From the NCBI RefSeq assembly GCF_008327685.1, contig NZ_BDDE01000025.1, positions 124,001 through 188,000 of the forward strand: a stretch of 64,000 bases of DNA, written 5' to 3'. The DNA comes from Actinomadura sp. K4S16. Lineage in GTDB: Bacteria; Actinomycetota; Actinomycetes; Streptosporangiales; Streptosporangiaceae. This document shows, piece by piece, positions 34,434-41,684 of the stretch; the stretch's first letter is position 1, and each line of letters begins with the position of its first letter. Made by a program: the position numbers and the translations under genes. A model generated the notes under the pieces. It was given only the letters and a program-made list of their open reading frames with translations, was not told the origin of the DNA and ran no database searches.

Positions 34434-35612
34434 ATGCTATGGTCACGGATTGTGAAGCTGGTGGTGCAGGTGAGGCTGCTGCCGACGCCCGAGCAGGCGG
34501 CGGCCCTGACCGACACCCTCCACCAGGTCAACACCGCCGCCGATCACGTCTCGGCTGTCGCTTTCGCCCGGTTCGGGCTCCGTGCCCGGGAGTTGCCCTT
34601 GCGGAGGCTGTGTTACGGCGACCTCAAGGCCGGCGGGCTGGGCGCCCAGGCCGCCCAGCACGTGATCAAACGGGTTGTGGACGCCTACACTGCCCTGCGG
34701 GCCGGTATCCGCGGCGGCGGCCTCGGCGGCCCGGGCTCCAAGCGGCGCCGCAAAGCCGAGGCCAAACCGATCGCCTTCCGCCCCGAGGCCGCGCACACCT
34801 ACGACGACCGGTGCCTGTCCTGGCAGCTGGACGCGGGCACGGTCAGCATCTGGACCGTGAGAGGCCGGGCCAAGCATCTGCGGTTCGCCTGCTCACCCGA
34901 GCAGGCCAAGACACTGGCCGCGCACCGGCGCGGTGAATCCGACCTCGTCCACCGGGGCGGGAAGTGGTTGCTGATCGCCACCTGCGACATCCCCGAACCG
35001 CAGGTGTACGAACCCGCCGACTGGGTGGGCGTGGACCGCGGCATCGTCAACCTGGCCACCACCAGCGACGGCGACAACCATCAAGGGCGGCGCCTGGACC
35101 GCTACCGCCGCTGGCAGGCTCGCAAACGCGCCGAACTCCAGGCCAAACGCACCCGGGCGGCGGCCCGGCTGCTGAAGAAGCGGGCCCGGCGGGAGGCCCG
35201 GCACGCCCGCCACGTCAACCACACGATTTCCAAGCAGGTCGTCGCCGTCGCGGCACGCACCGGACGCGGCATCGCACTCGAAGAGCTGGGTGGGATCCGC
35301 GGACGGGTCACGGTTCCTCGCGACCAGCGGGCACGCCTGTCGTCCTGGCCGTTCCGCCAGCTCGGCGCCTTCATCGAGTACAAGGCCCGCCGCGCCGGTG
35401 TGGCCTTCATCGAGGTGGATGCGGCCTACACCTCGCAGCGCTGCCCGCGCTGCGGCCACACCGCCAGGAACAACCGTCCCACGCGGGACCACTTCCACTG
35501 TCGCCGGTGCGGTCTCGCTGGGCCCGCCGACGTCGTCGCCGGGGTCAACGTGCGCGACCGCGCACGCTCGGCGTGGGTATTTGTCAACATGCCCCAACCA
35601 GCCCCGGCATAG
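34434..35612 (+). CDS. tnpB: TnpB, RNA-guided endonuclease (copy 3)
   Basis: 392 residues. Start VKLVVQVRLLPTPEQ-type N-terminus, RuvC-I Asp in GVDRGIVNLATTSDG, RuvC-II Glu in GIALEELGGIRG, zinc ribbon CPRCGHTARN ... CRRCGLAGPAD with the RuvC-III Asp in PADVVAGVNVRDRA. Catalytic acids are conserved. The start ATG 34434 has GGAGAG four bases upstream; GTG 34452 would give the more usual first residues KLVV. Not closely related to copies 1 and 2. About 115 nt of non-coding right end follow, as expected for a guide RNA region. Confidence 0.92.
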   Translation: MLWSRIVKLVVQVRLLPTPEQAAALTDTLHQVNTAADHVSAVAFARFGLRARELPLRRLCYGDLKAGGLGAQAAQHVIKRVVDAYTALRAGIRGGGLGGPGSKRRRKAEAKPIAFRPEAAHTYDDRCLSWQLDAGTVSIWTVRGRAKHLRFACSPEQAKTLAAHRRGESDLVHRGGKWLLIATCDIPEPQVYEPADWVGVDRGIVNLATTSDGDNHQGRRLDRYRRWQARKRAELQAKRTRAAARLLKKRARREARHARHVNHTISKQVVAVAARTGRGIALEELGGIRGRVTVPRDQRARLSSWPFRQLGAFIEYKARRAGVAFIEVDAAYTSQRCPRCGHTARNNRPTRDHFHCRRCGLAGPADVVAGVNVRDRARSAWVFVNMPQPAPA

Positions 35613-35688
35613 CCCGGGCGCTGGTGGATGCGACCCGTGACCGCCCCGCCGTAACGGGCAGTCGGGAGCGCGAACAACGCCCCAAGGA

Positions 35689-35706
35689 CCGAGCTCGCAA
35701 GCTCGG
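35689..35706 (+). repeat. Right-end hairpin of TnpB element 3
   Basis: 6-bp stem CCGAGC/GCTCGG with TCGCAA loop, 77 nt after the tnpB stop and 24 nt before the probable element border. Confidence 0.6.
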
Positions 35707-35747
35707 CGCTTCCAGGGCCGAGTAGTTGACGGAGGAGAGCGGGAACC

Positions 35748-36863
35748 GTGCTGGAGTATCTGGAGTCGCTGCGGCTGGTCGACCACCACTGCCATGGCGT
35801 CCTCGACAGGGACCTGGGCCGGACGGCCTTCGAGGAGATGCTGACCGAGGCGGAGACCGCCGGGCCGCCCGGCGTGAGCATGTTCGACACCCAGGTCGGG
35901 TTCGCGCTGCGGCGCTGGTGCCCGCCCGTCCTCGGCCTCGACGCGCACGCCGGGCCTGACGAGTACCTGTCGCGCCGGGACGAGCTGGGCGCCGCCGAGG
36001 TGAACCGCAGGTTCCTGGACGCCGCCGGGCTGGACGCGCTCTGCGTCGACACCGGCTACCTGCCGGAGGCGATGCTCGACCCGCCCGCCCTCGGCCGCCT
36101 GGCGGGGGCGGAGGCGCACGAGATCGTGCGGCTGGAGTCGGTCGCGGAGCAGGTGGCGGCGGACGGGGTCGAGGCGGCCCGGTTCGCCGACGAGGTGCGC
36201 TCCCGGTTCCACGCCAGGGACGCGGTGGGGGCCAAGTCGATCGCCGCCTACCGGGCCGGGCTGGAGCTCTCGGGTGAGCGGCCGTCGGAGGCCGAGGTCG
36301 TCTTCGCCGCCGACCGGCTGATGCTCGCCGCGGAGCGCGCCGGGACCCCGCCGCGCGTGTGCGACGAGGTGCTGCACCGCTTCCTCGTGTGGTGCGCGGT
36401 GGACGCCGGGCTGCCCGTCCAGTTCCACGTCGGCTACGGGGACGCGGACGCCGACCTGCGCCGCGGCGACCCGCTGCTGCTCATCGAGCTGCTGCGCGCC
36501 ATGGACCCCGTCCCCGCGATGCTGCTGCACAACTACCCGTTCCACCGGAACGCCGGGTACCTGGCGCAGGTGCTGCCGAACGTGTACGTCGACGCGGGCC
36601 TGGCGACGCACAACCTCGGGCACCGCTCGCCCGCGCTCATCGCCGAGCTGCTGGAGCTGGCGCCGTTCGGGAAGGTGCTGTACTCCTCGGACGCGTTCGG
36701 CCTGGCCGAGCTCTACCACCTCGGGGCGCTGCTGTTCCGGCGCGCGCTCGCCGGGTTCCTGGCCGGGGGAGTGGACGACGGAGCCTGGACGCCCGGGGAC
36801 GCCGAGCGCGTCGCGGGGCTGGTCGCCTCCGGCAACGCCCGCCGGGTCTACGGTCTGGAGTGA
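35748..36863 (+). CDS. Amidohydrolase (FluG N-terminal-like)
   Basis: 371 residues, TIM-barrel amidohydrolase-2 type. HHCHG near the N-terminus (LVDHHCHGVLD) gives the first metal pair, VQFHVGYGD and LLHNYPFHRNAGYLA further ligands, and YSSDAFGLAELYHLG the terminal Asp. The same domain forms the N-terminal half of fungal FluG and of nodulin/glutamine-synthetase fusions, the C-terminal half being the GS-like domain; here both halves are separate neighbouring genes. The GTG start has GGAGAGCGGG upstream, close to the right end of TnpB element 3, so its promoter has probably been altered by the insertion. Confidence 0.88.
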   Translation: MLEYLESLRLVDHHCHGVLDRDLGRTAFEEMLTEAETAGPPGVSMFDTQVGFALRRWCPPVLGLDAHAGPDEYLSRRDELGAAEVNRRFLDAAGLDALCVDTGYLPEAMLDPPALGRLAGAEAHEIVRLESVAEQVAADGVEAARFADEVRSRFHARDAVGAKSIAAYRAGLELSGERPSEAEVVFAADRLMLAAERAGTPPRVCDEVLHRFLVWCAVDAGLPVQFHVGYGDADADLRRGDPLLLIELLRAMDPVPAMLLHNYPFHRNAGYLAQVLPNVYVDAGLATHNLGHRSPALIAELLELAPFGKVLYSSDAFGLAELYHLGALLFRRALAGFLAGGVDDGAWTPGDAERVAGLVASGNARRVYGLE

Positions 36864-36920
36864 ACCGATCATCCGGGCGGAACCGGCGATCGGGAGGATT
36901 CGGCATTTGGGGGGACAGGT

Positions 36921-38309
36921 ATGGCCGCACGTGAACGCCTGCTCGTCGTCGGGGGCGACGCCGCGGGGATGAGCGCCGCGTCCCAGGCCCGCAGGCTGCG
37001 CGCCCCGGACGACCTGGAGATCGTCGCCGTCGAGCGGGGGCACCACGCGTCCTACGCGGCGTGCGGCATCCCGTACTACGTCGGCGGTGTGGTCGAGGAG
37101 CTCGACTCGCTCATCGCCCGGACGCCCGCCGAGTTCCAGGAGCGCGGCATCGACCTGCGGCTCCGCACCGAGGCCGTGGAGATCGATCCCGGCGGCGGCC
37201 GAGTGCGGGTCCGCTCCCTGGACGGCGGCGGCGAGAGCTGGGAGCCCTACGACCACCTCGTGATCGCCACCGGTGCCGTCCCCACCCGGCCGCGGCTGCC
37301 CGGCGCGGACGCCGAGGGCGTCCACGGCGTGCAGATCCTCGACGACGGCGTGGCGATCCGCCGCGCCGTCGAGGACGGGAGCCCGCGCCGCGCCGTCGTC
37401 GTGGGCGGCGGCTACATCGGCCTGGAGATGGCCGAGGCGCTGGTGATGCGCGGCCTGGAGGTGTCCCTCGTGGACTTCGCCGACCAGCCGATGCGCACCC
37501 TCGACCCCGACATGGGCGCGCTCGTCGCGGACGCGATGCGCGGCATCGGCGTCAAGCTGTACCTGGGCGAGCCGGTCGAGGGCTTCGACACCTCGCCGGA
37601 CGGGCGCGTCACGGCGGTCCGCACGGAGAGCCGCACCTTGCCGGCGGACCTCGTCGTCCTCGGGCTCGGCGTGCGGCCGGCCTCCGGACTGGCCCGCGAA
37701 GCGGGGATCGAGACCGGCCCGACCGGCGGCATCGTCACCGACCGGCGGATGCGCACCCGCACCGATCGGGTGTGGGCCGCGGGGGACTGCGTCGAGACCC
37801 GCCACCTGATCTCGGGCGCGCCGGTCGCGATCGCGCTCGGCACGCACGCGAACAAGCAGGGCCGCGTCGCCGGGATCGGCATCGGCGGCGGCTACGCCAC
37901 CTTCCCCGGCGTCATCGGCACCGCCGTCTCCAAGATCTGCCACGTGGAGGTGGCGCGGACCGGCCTGAACGAGGCCGAGGCGGCCGCGGCCGGGTTCGAG
38001 ACGCTGAGCGTGGCCGTCGGGTCCACGACCCGGGTCGGCTACATCCCGGGCGGCGCCGCGATGACGACCAAGCTGATCGCCGAACGCAGGTCCGGGCGGC
38101 TGCTCGGCGCGCAGATCGTCGGCGAGGAGAACGCGGCCAAGCGCATCGACGGCCTGGCGATCGCGCTGTGGAACGGGATGACGGTCGAGGAGATGACGGG
38201 CCTCGACCTCGGCTACGCGCCGCCGTTCGCGCCCGTCTGGGACCCCGTGCTGATCGCCGCCCGCAAGGCCGCCGACGCCGTCGAGCGGGACATGCGCTCC
38301 GGTTCTTGA
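36921..38309 (+). CDS. FAD-dependent oxidoreductase, CoA-disulfide-reductase-like
   Basis: 462 residues. FAD-binding VVGGDAAGMSAASQA, the redox Cys in SYAACGIPYYVGG (the single catalytic cysteine of CoA-disulfide reductases/NADH oxidases), IATGAVPTRP, NAD-binding VVVGGGYIGLEMAEAL, and VWAAGDCVETRHLISG. The C-terminal domain carries the family dimer interface (LDLGYAPPFAPVWDPV). Probably reduces CoA or persulfide disulfides with NAD(P)H. 57 nt after the amidohydrolase gene, possibly on the same transcript. Confidence 0.92.
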   Translation: MAARERLLVVGGDAAGMSAASQARRLRAPDDLEIVAVERGHHASYAACGIPYYVGGVVEELDSLIARTPAEFQERGIDLRLRTEAVEIDPGGGRVRVRSLDGGGESWEPYDHLVIATGAVPTRPRLPGADAEGVHGVQILDDGVAIRRAVEDGSPRRAVVVGGGYIGLEMAEALVMRGLEVSLVDFADQPMRTLDPDMGALVADAMRGIGVKLYLGEPVEGFDTSPDGRVTAVRTESRTLPADLVVLGLGVRPASGLAREAGIETGPTGGIVTDRRMRTRTDRVWAAGDCVETRHLISGAPVAIALGTHANKQGRVAGIGIGGGYATFPGVIGTAVSKICHVEVARTGLNEAEAAAAGFETLSVAVGSTTRVGYIPGGAAMTTKLIAERRSGRLLGAQIVGEENAAKRIDGLAIALWNGMTVEEMTGLDLGYAPPFAPVWDPVLIAARKAADAVERDMRSGS

Positions 38310-38315
38310 TCCGCC

Positions 38316-38338
38316 TTGTCGGTGATCTCCCTTACGGT
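38316..38338 (+). promoter_or_regulatory. Conserved spaced promoter element of DUF4132 gene 1
   Basis: TTGTCG (38316-38321), 11 nt, TACGGT (38333-38338), 8 nt, ATG 38347. Exactly the same hexamers and spacings precede DUF4132 gene 3. TACGGT at 8 nt from the start is a leaderless -10. Confidence 0.6.
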
Positions 38339-38346
38339 GTGGCGTC

Positions 38347-41300
38347 ATGGCGACTGCGGGGCCGGCGGCGGCCGACGAGACCACCTGGGTGATGCCGGAG
38401 GAGTGGCGGCGGGTCGCGCATCCCCGCCGGGACCGGCCCGGGCCGTGGCCGCGGGTGCGGATCGACGCACGAGCGGTCGGGGAGGCGCGGGCGCTGCTGG
38501 AAGGCCGCCGGGCCGAGATCGGGAAAGTCCTCGCGCTGCCCGGCTCGGTGCCCGACCTGGCCGAGCACGGCCGCGCCTACCTCAAGGGCGAGGCCGACCC
38601 GCTGGGCGCGGCCGTGGTCGCGACCGTCGCGGTGCCCAGGGGCGGCCTGCGCGAACTCGGCGGCAGGGAGCCGTTCCGGGACGCGTGGGCCGCCGAGCAC
38701 GGCCTGCCGTTCGCCGCGTGCGCCTACGCCGAGATGTGCGACGTCACGTCCGACTACCTGCAGAGGCCTCTCCAGCCGACCTGGACCGGAGTGCGCCGGA
38801 CCGGGCCGTCGGAGATCCGCGGCGGCTGGTGGGCGGGCGAGCGCGCGGCGCGGCGCCTGCGCGCCCTGCTGGCCGCCGCCGGCGACGACGTGTACGCCGA
38901 GGCCGTCGAGAAACTGGCGGGCCACCGCCGGACGCCGCTCCAGCGGCTGACCGTGTCCTACCTGGCACCGACACGGCAGGACTGGGTCGACGAGGTCCGC
39001 GCCGACCCGGCGACCCTCGCCCTGCCGCCCTACACGGCGAACCGGTGGATGCTCTTCTGCTCGCTCGGCGGGCCGGAGCAGGTCGACCCGGACGTCTTGC
39101 CGCTCGGCCACTTCGCCCGGACGACGAGCGTCATCGCGACCCTCGTGGACGGCGTCGGGCCGGCGGGAGCGCTGCCGCTGGTGCTCGAGGCCCTGGCAGG
39201 CCCCGAGCTGCTGGACGTGCTGGCCCGGCTGCCCCTGGACGAGGCGTTCCAGGTGCTCGTGGAGCAGGCCCGCTACTTTTACGGCCCGCCCGCGCTGATC
39301 AGCGCGTCGCGGATGTTCCCGCGGCGGGCGCTGCGCCTCCTCCCGCCGGCCGCGCGGCGCCCGGAGGTGGAGGAAGTGCTGCGGGCGCACCTGCTCACGC
39401 ACCCCGAGCTGGCGGAGGAGATGCTGCCGGGACTCCCGGAGGAGTCGCGCGCGACGGTCGAGGCGCTCCGCGGGAGCGCCGTGCGCGTGCCGGAGGCCCC
39501 GGCCGACGCCCTGCCGCAACTGCTCGTGGACCCGCCCTGGACCCGGCCTCGGACGAAGGCCAGGCCGGTCGTCATCAAGGACCTGGAGCCGCCGGGCACA
39601 CGCTCCGTCGTCTGGGAACCCGGCGAGCGGCACGCCTGGACGGCGGGCGTCGCCCGGCCCCGATGGGCCGAACGCGTGGACTGGCGCCTCCAGGTCGCGG
39701 AGTTCAAGAAGGGCACCCTTCGCTACTCCCTGCGGATGATGCTGTTGGCCGAGGCGCCTGAGGAGCTCGTCCGTCCCCTCCTGGCGAACCTGGATTCGTC
39801 CAACTGGTACGCGGACGAGTGGTTGCGGGCCGTCATAGCCCGCTTCGAGCTCGACGCGCTGGAGCTCGCCGTCACCGCGGCGCGGAGCGACCCCGCGAAG
39901 GCGGGCCCCGCACTCCTGCCGTTCCTGAGCGACGAGGTCGCGCTGCTGATGGCCGACTGGCTCCTCCGGCTCAAGCAGGCGGGCCGGACCGCACGGGTCT
40001 GGTTCCGGCGGCACGGCCTGGCCGCCGTCCCGGCCCTGGTGCCGCCCGCGCTGGGCAAGGCGGGCGCGCCGCGCCGCGCCGCCGAGGCCGCGCTGCGCTT
40101 CGTCGCCGAGCGGGAAGGCGCGGAGGCGGTCGTCGCGGCGGCCCGCGTCCACGGCGACCGGGCGGCGGGCGCGGTCGAGGCACTCGTCACGGCGGACCCG
40201 TTGGGCGTCCTGCCCGCGAAGACGCCGTCCATCGGAGACTGGGCCGACATGCGGATGCTCCCGCAGATCCTGCTGCGCGGCCGGGAACGTGCGCTGCCGG
40301 ACGCCGCCGCGCGGCACGTGGTGACGATGCTCGCGATGTCCAGGCCCGGTGACGTCTACGCCGGGGTGGACGCCGTCCGCGACCTGTGCGACGAGGACTC
40401 GCTCGCGGAGTTCGGCTGGAGCCTGTTCCGGCGGTGGGAGACGGTGGGCGCGCCGTCCAAGGAGGGGTGGGCGCTGACGCAGCTCGGCCTGACGGGGAAC
40501 GACGAGACCGTCCGCCGCCTGACCCCGCTCATCCGGGAGTGGCCCGGCGTCGGCGGGCACGCCAAGGCGGTCACCGGCCTGGACGTCCTCGCCGGCATCG
40601 GCACCGACGTGGCGCTCATGCACCTGCACGCCATCGCCCAGAAGGTGAAGTTCAAGGCGCTCAGGACCAGGGCGCAGGAGAAGATCGAGGAGGTCGCCGC
40701 CGAGCTGGAGCTGACGGCGGAGCAGCTCGCCGACCGGCTCGTGCCCGACTTCGGCCTGGACGCGGACGGGACCCTGACGCTCGACTACGGTCCGCGCCGC
40801 TTCGTCGTCGGCTTCGACGAGCAGCTCAAGCCGTATGTGGCGGACGAGGGCGGCGCCCGCCGCAAGGCGCTGCCGAAACCCGGCGCCAAGGACGATTCCG
40901 AACTCGCCCCCGCGGCCTGCAAGGCGTTCTCGACGCTGAAGAAGGACGTGCGGGCCGCCGCCTCCACCCAGCTCCGCCGCCTGGAGGCGGCCATGGTCGC
41001 GCAGCGCCGCTGGCCGGTGCGGGGGTTCCGGGAGCTGCTGGCCGGGCACCCGCTCGTCCGGCACATCGTCCGGCGCCTGGTGTGGCTCGCGTGCGGGGGC
41101 GAGGGGGAGGGGGCGAGGACGACCGCGTTCCGCGTCGCCGAGGACGGCACGTTCGCCGACGTCGAGGACGACGCCGTCGCCCTCCCGGAGTCGGCGGAGG
41201 TCCGGGTCGCGCACCCCCTCGACCTCGGCGGCTCCCTCGCCGCCTGGTCGGAGGTGTTCGCCGACTACGAGATCGTCCAGCCGTTCCCGCAGCTCGGACG

Positions 41301-41670
41301 GCCCGTCCATACCCTCGCCGACGGCGAGGGGTCGGGCGGAAGGCTCGATCGCTTCGAGGGCCTGACCGTTCCGGTCGGCAAGGTGCTCGGCTTGACCTCG
41401 CGCGGCTGGGACCGTGGCGACCCGCAGGACGGGGGCATCGAACCCTGGATCTCCCGGCGCCTCCCCGAAGGCCGGTACCTCGTCGTCGACCTCGATCCCG
41501 GCATCACCGTCCGCGCGGTGGGCTCGCTACCGGACCAGACGCTGCGGGGCGTCGCCCTGGTGAGCCGCCGCGAACATGTGGGGTACGGCCACGGCCCCAC
41601 GGCGTCCTTCGCCGACCTCGACCCGATCACCGCGTCCGAGATCCTCGCCGACCTGGCGACGCTGACCTGA
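38347..41670 (+). CDS. DUF4132 domain protein 1 (MolR/YehI-like)
   Basis: 1107 residues. The N-terminal 400 residues are helical HEAT-like repeats (for example LPLVLEALAGPELLDVLARLP); the middle has WMxLF/EWP-type helices, ending in GTDVALMHLHAIAQKVKFK; the DUF4132 core is LADRLVPDFGLDADGTLTLDYG, then VVGFDEQLKPYV, RRKALPKPGAKDD and the C-terminal LADYEIVQPFPQLGRP-type segment. E. coli YehI/MolR is the family reference; its biochemical role is not known. Leaderless promoter element upstream; forms an operon with the second DUF4132 gene (14 nt gap). A 95-bp block is identical to that gene. Confidence 0.9.
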   Translation: MATAGPAAADETTWVMPEEWRRVAHPRRDRPGPWPRVRIDARAVGEARALLEGRRAEIGKVLALPGSVPDLAEHGRAYLKGEADPLGAAVVATVAVPRGGLRELGGREPFRDAWAAEHGLPFAACAYAEMCDVTSDYLQRPLQPTWTGVRRTGPSEIRGGWWAGERAARRLRALLAAAGDDVYAEAVEKLAGHRRTPLQRLTVSYLAPTRQDWVDEVRADPATLALPPYTANRWMLFCSLGGPEQVDPDVLPLGHFARTTSVIATLVDGVGPAGALPLVLEALAGPELLDVLARLPLDEAFQVLVEQARYFYGPPALISASRMFPRRALRLLPPAARRPEVEEVLRAHLLTHPELAEEMLPGLPEESRATVEALRGSAVRVPEAPADALPQLLVDPPWTRPRTKARPVVIKDLEPPGTRSVVWEPGERHAWTAGVARPRWAERVDWRLQVAEFKKGTLRYSLRMMLLAEAPEELVRPLLANLDSSNWYADEWLRAVIARFELDALELAVTAARSDPAKAGPALLPFLSDEVALLMADWLLRLKQAGRTARVWFRRHGLAAVPALVPPALGKAGAPRRAAEAALRFVAEREGAEAVVAAARVHGDRAAGAVEALVTADPLGVLPAKTPSIGDWADMRMLPQILLRGRERALPDAAARHVVTMLAMSRPGDVYAGVDAVRDLCDEDSLAEFGWSLFRRWETVGAPSKEGWALTQLGLTGNDETVRRLTPLIREWPGVGGHAKAVTGLDVLAGIGTDVALMHLHAIAQKVKFKALRTRAQEKIEEVAAELELTAEQLADRLVPDFGLDADGTLTLDYGPRRFVVGFDEQLKPYVADEGGARRKALPKPGAKDDSELAPAACKAFSTLKKDVRAAASTQLRRLEAAMVAQRRWPVRGFRELLAGHPLVRHIVRRLVWLACGGEGEGARTTAFRVAEDGTFADVEDDAVALPESAEVRVAHPLDLGGSLAAWSEVFADYEIVQPFPQLGRPVHTLADGEGSGGRLDRFEGLTVPVGKVLGLTSRGWDRGDPQDGGIEPWISRRLPEGRYLVVDLDPGITVRAVGSLPDQTLRGVALVSRREHVGYGHGPTASFADLDPITASEILADLATLT
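40717..40811 (+). repeat. 95-bp block identical to 42915-43009 (first copy)
   Basis: Base-for-base identical, including third codon positions, with the paralogous block in the next gene; flanks are clearly diverged. It covers the DUF4132 core around LVPDFGLDADG. Suggests recent gene conversion between the neighbours. Confidence 0.85.
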
Positions 41671-41684
41671 GAAAGAGAACCCCC

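Larger units (their letters stand above)
34300..35730 (+). mobile_element. TnpB element 3 (IS200/IS605 superfamily, no tnpA), approximate borders
   Basis: The element occupies the divergent gap between the GS-like and amidohydrolase genes. Right end: CCGAGC-TCGCAA-GCTCGG hairpin (35689-35706) followed by GAGTAGTTGAC to 35730. The left border is not defined; it lies somewhere in 34297-34430, which otherwise shows nothing. Confidence 0.6.

Noticed and set aside
10148-35730. Composite transposon made by the three TnpB copies
   Set aside because: The three proteins and right ends are of different types, so the copies are independent insertions.
34893-38384. 1163-codon minus-strand frame over tnpB 3, amidohydrolase and flavoprotein
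   Set aside because: Antisense to three genes with clear catalytic motifs; no domain recognised.
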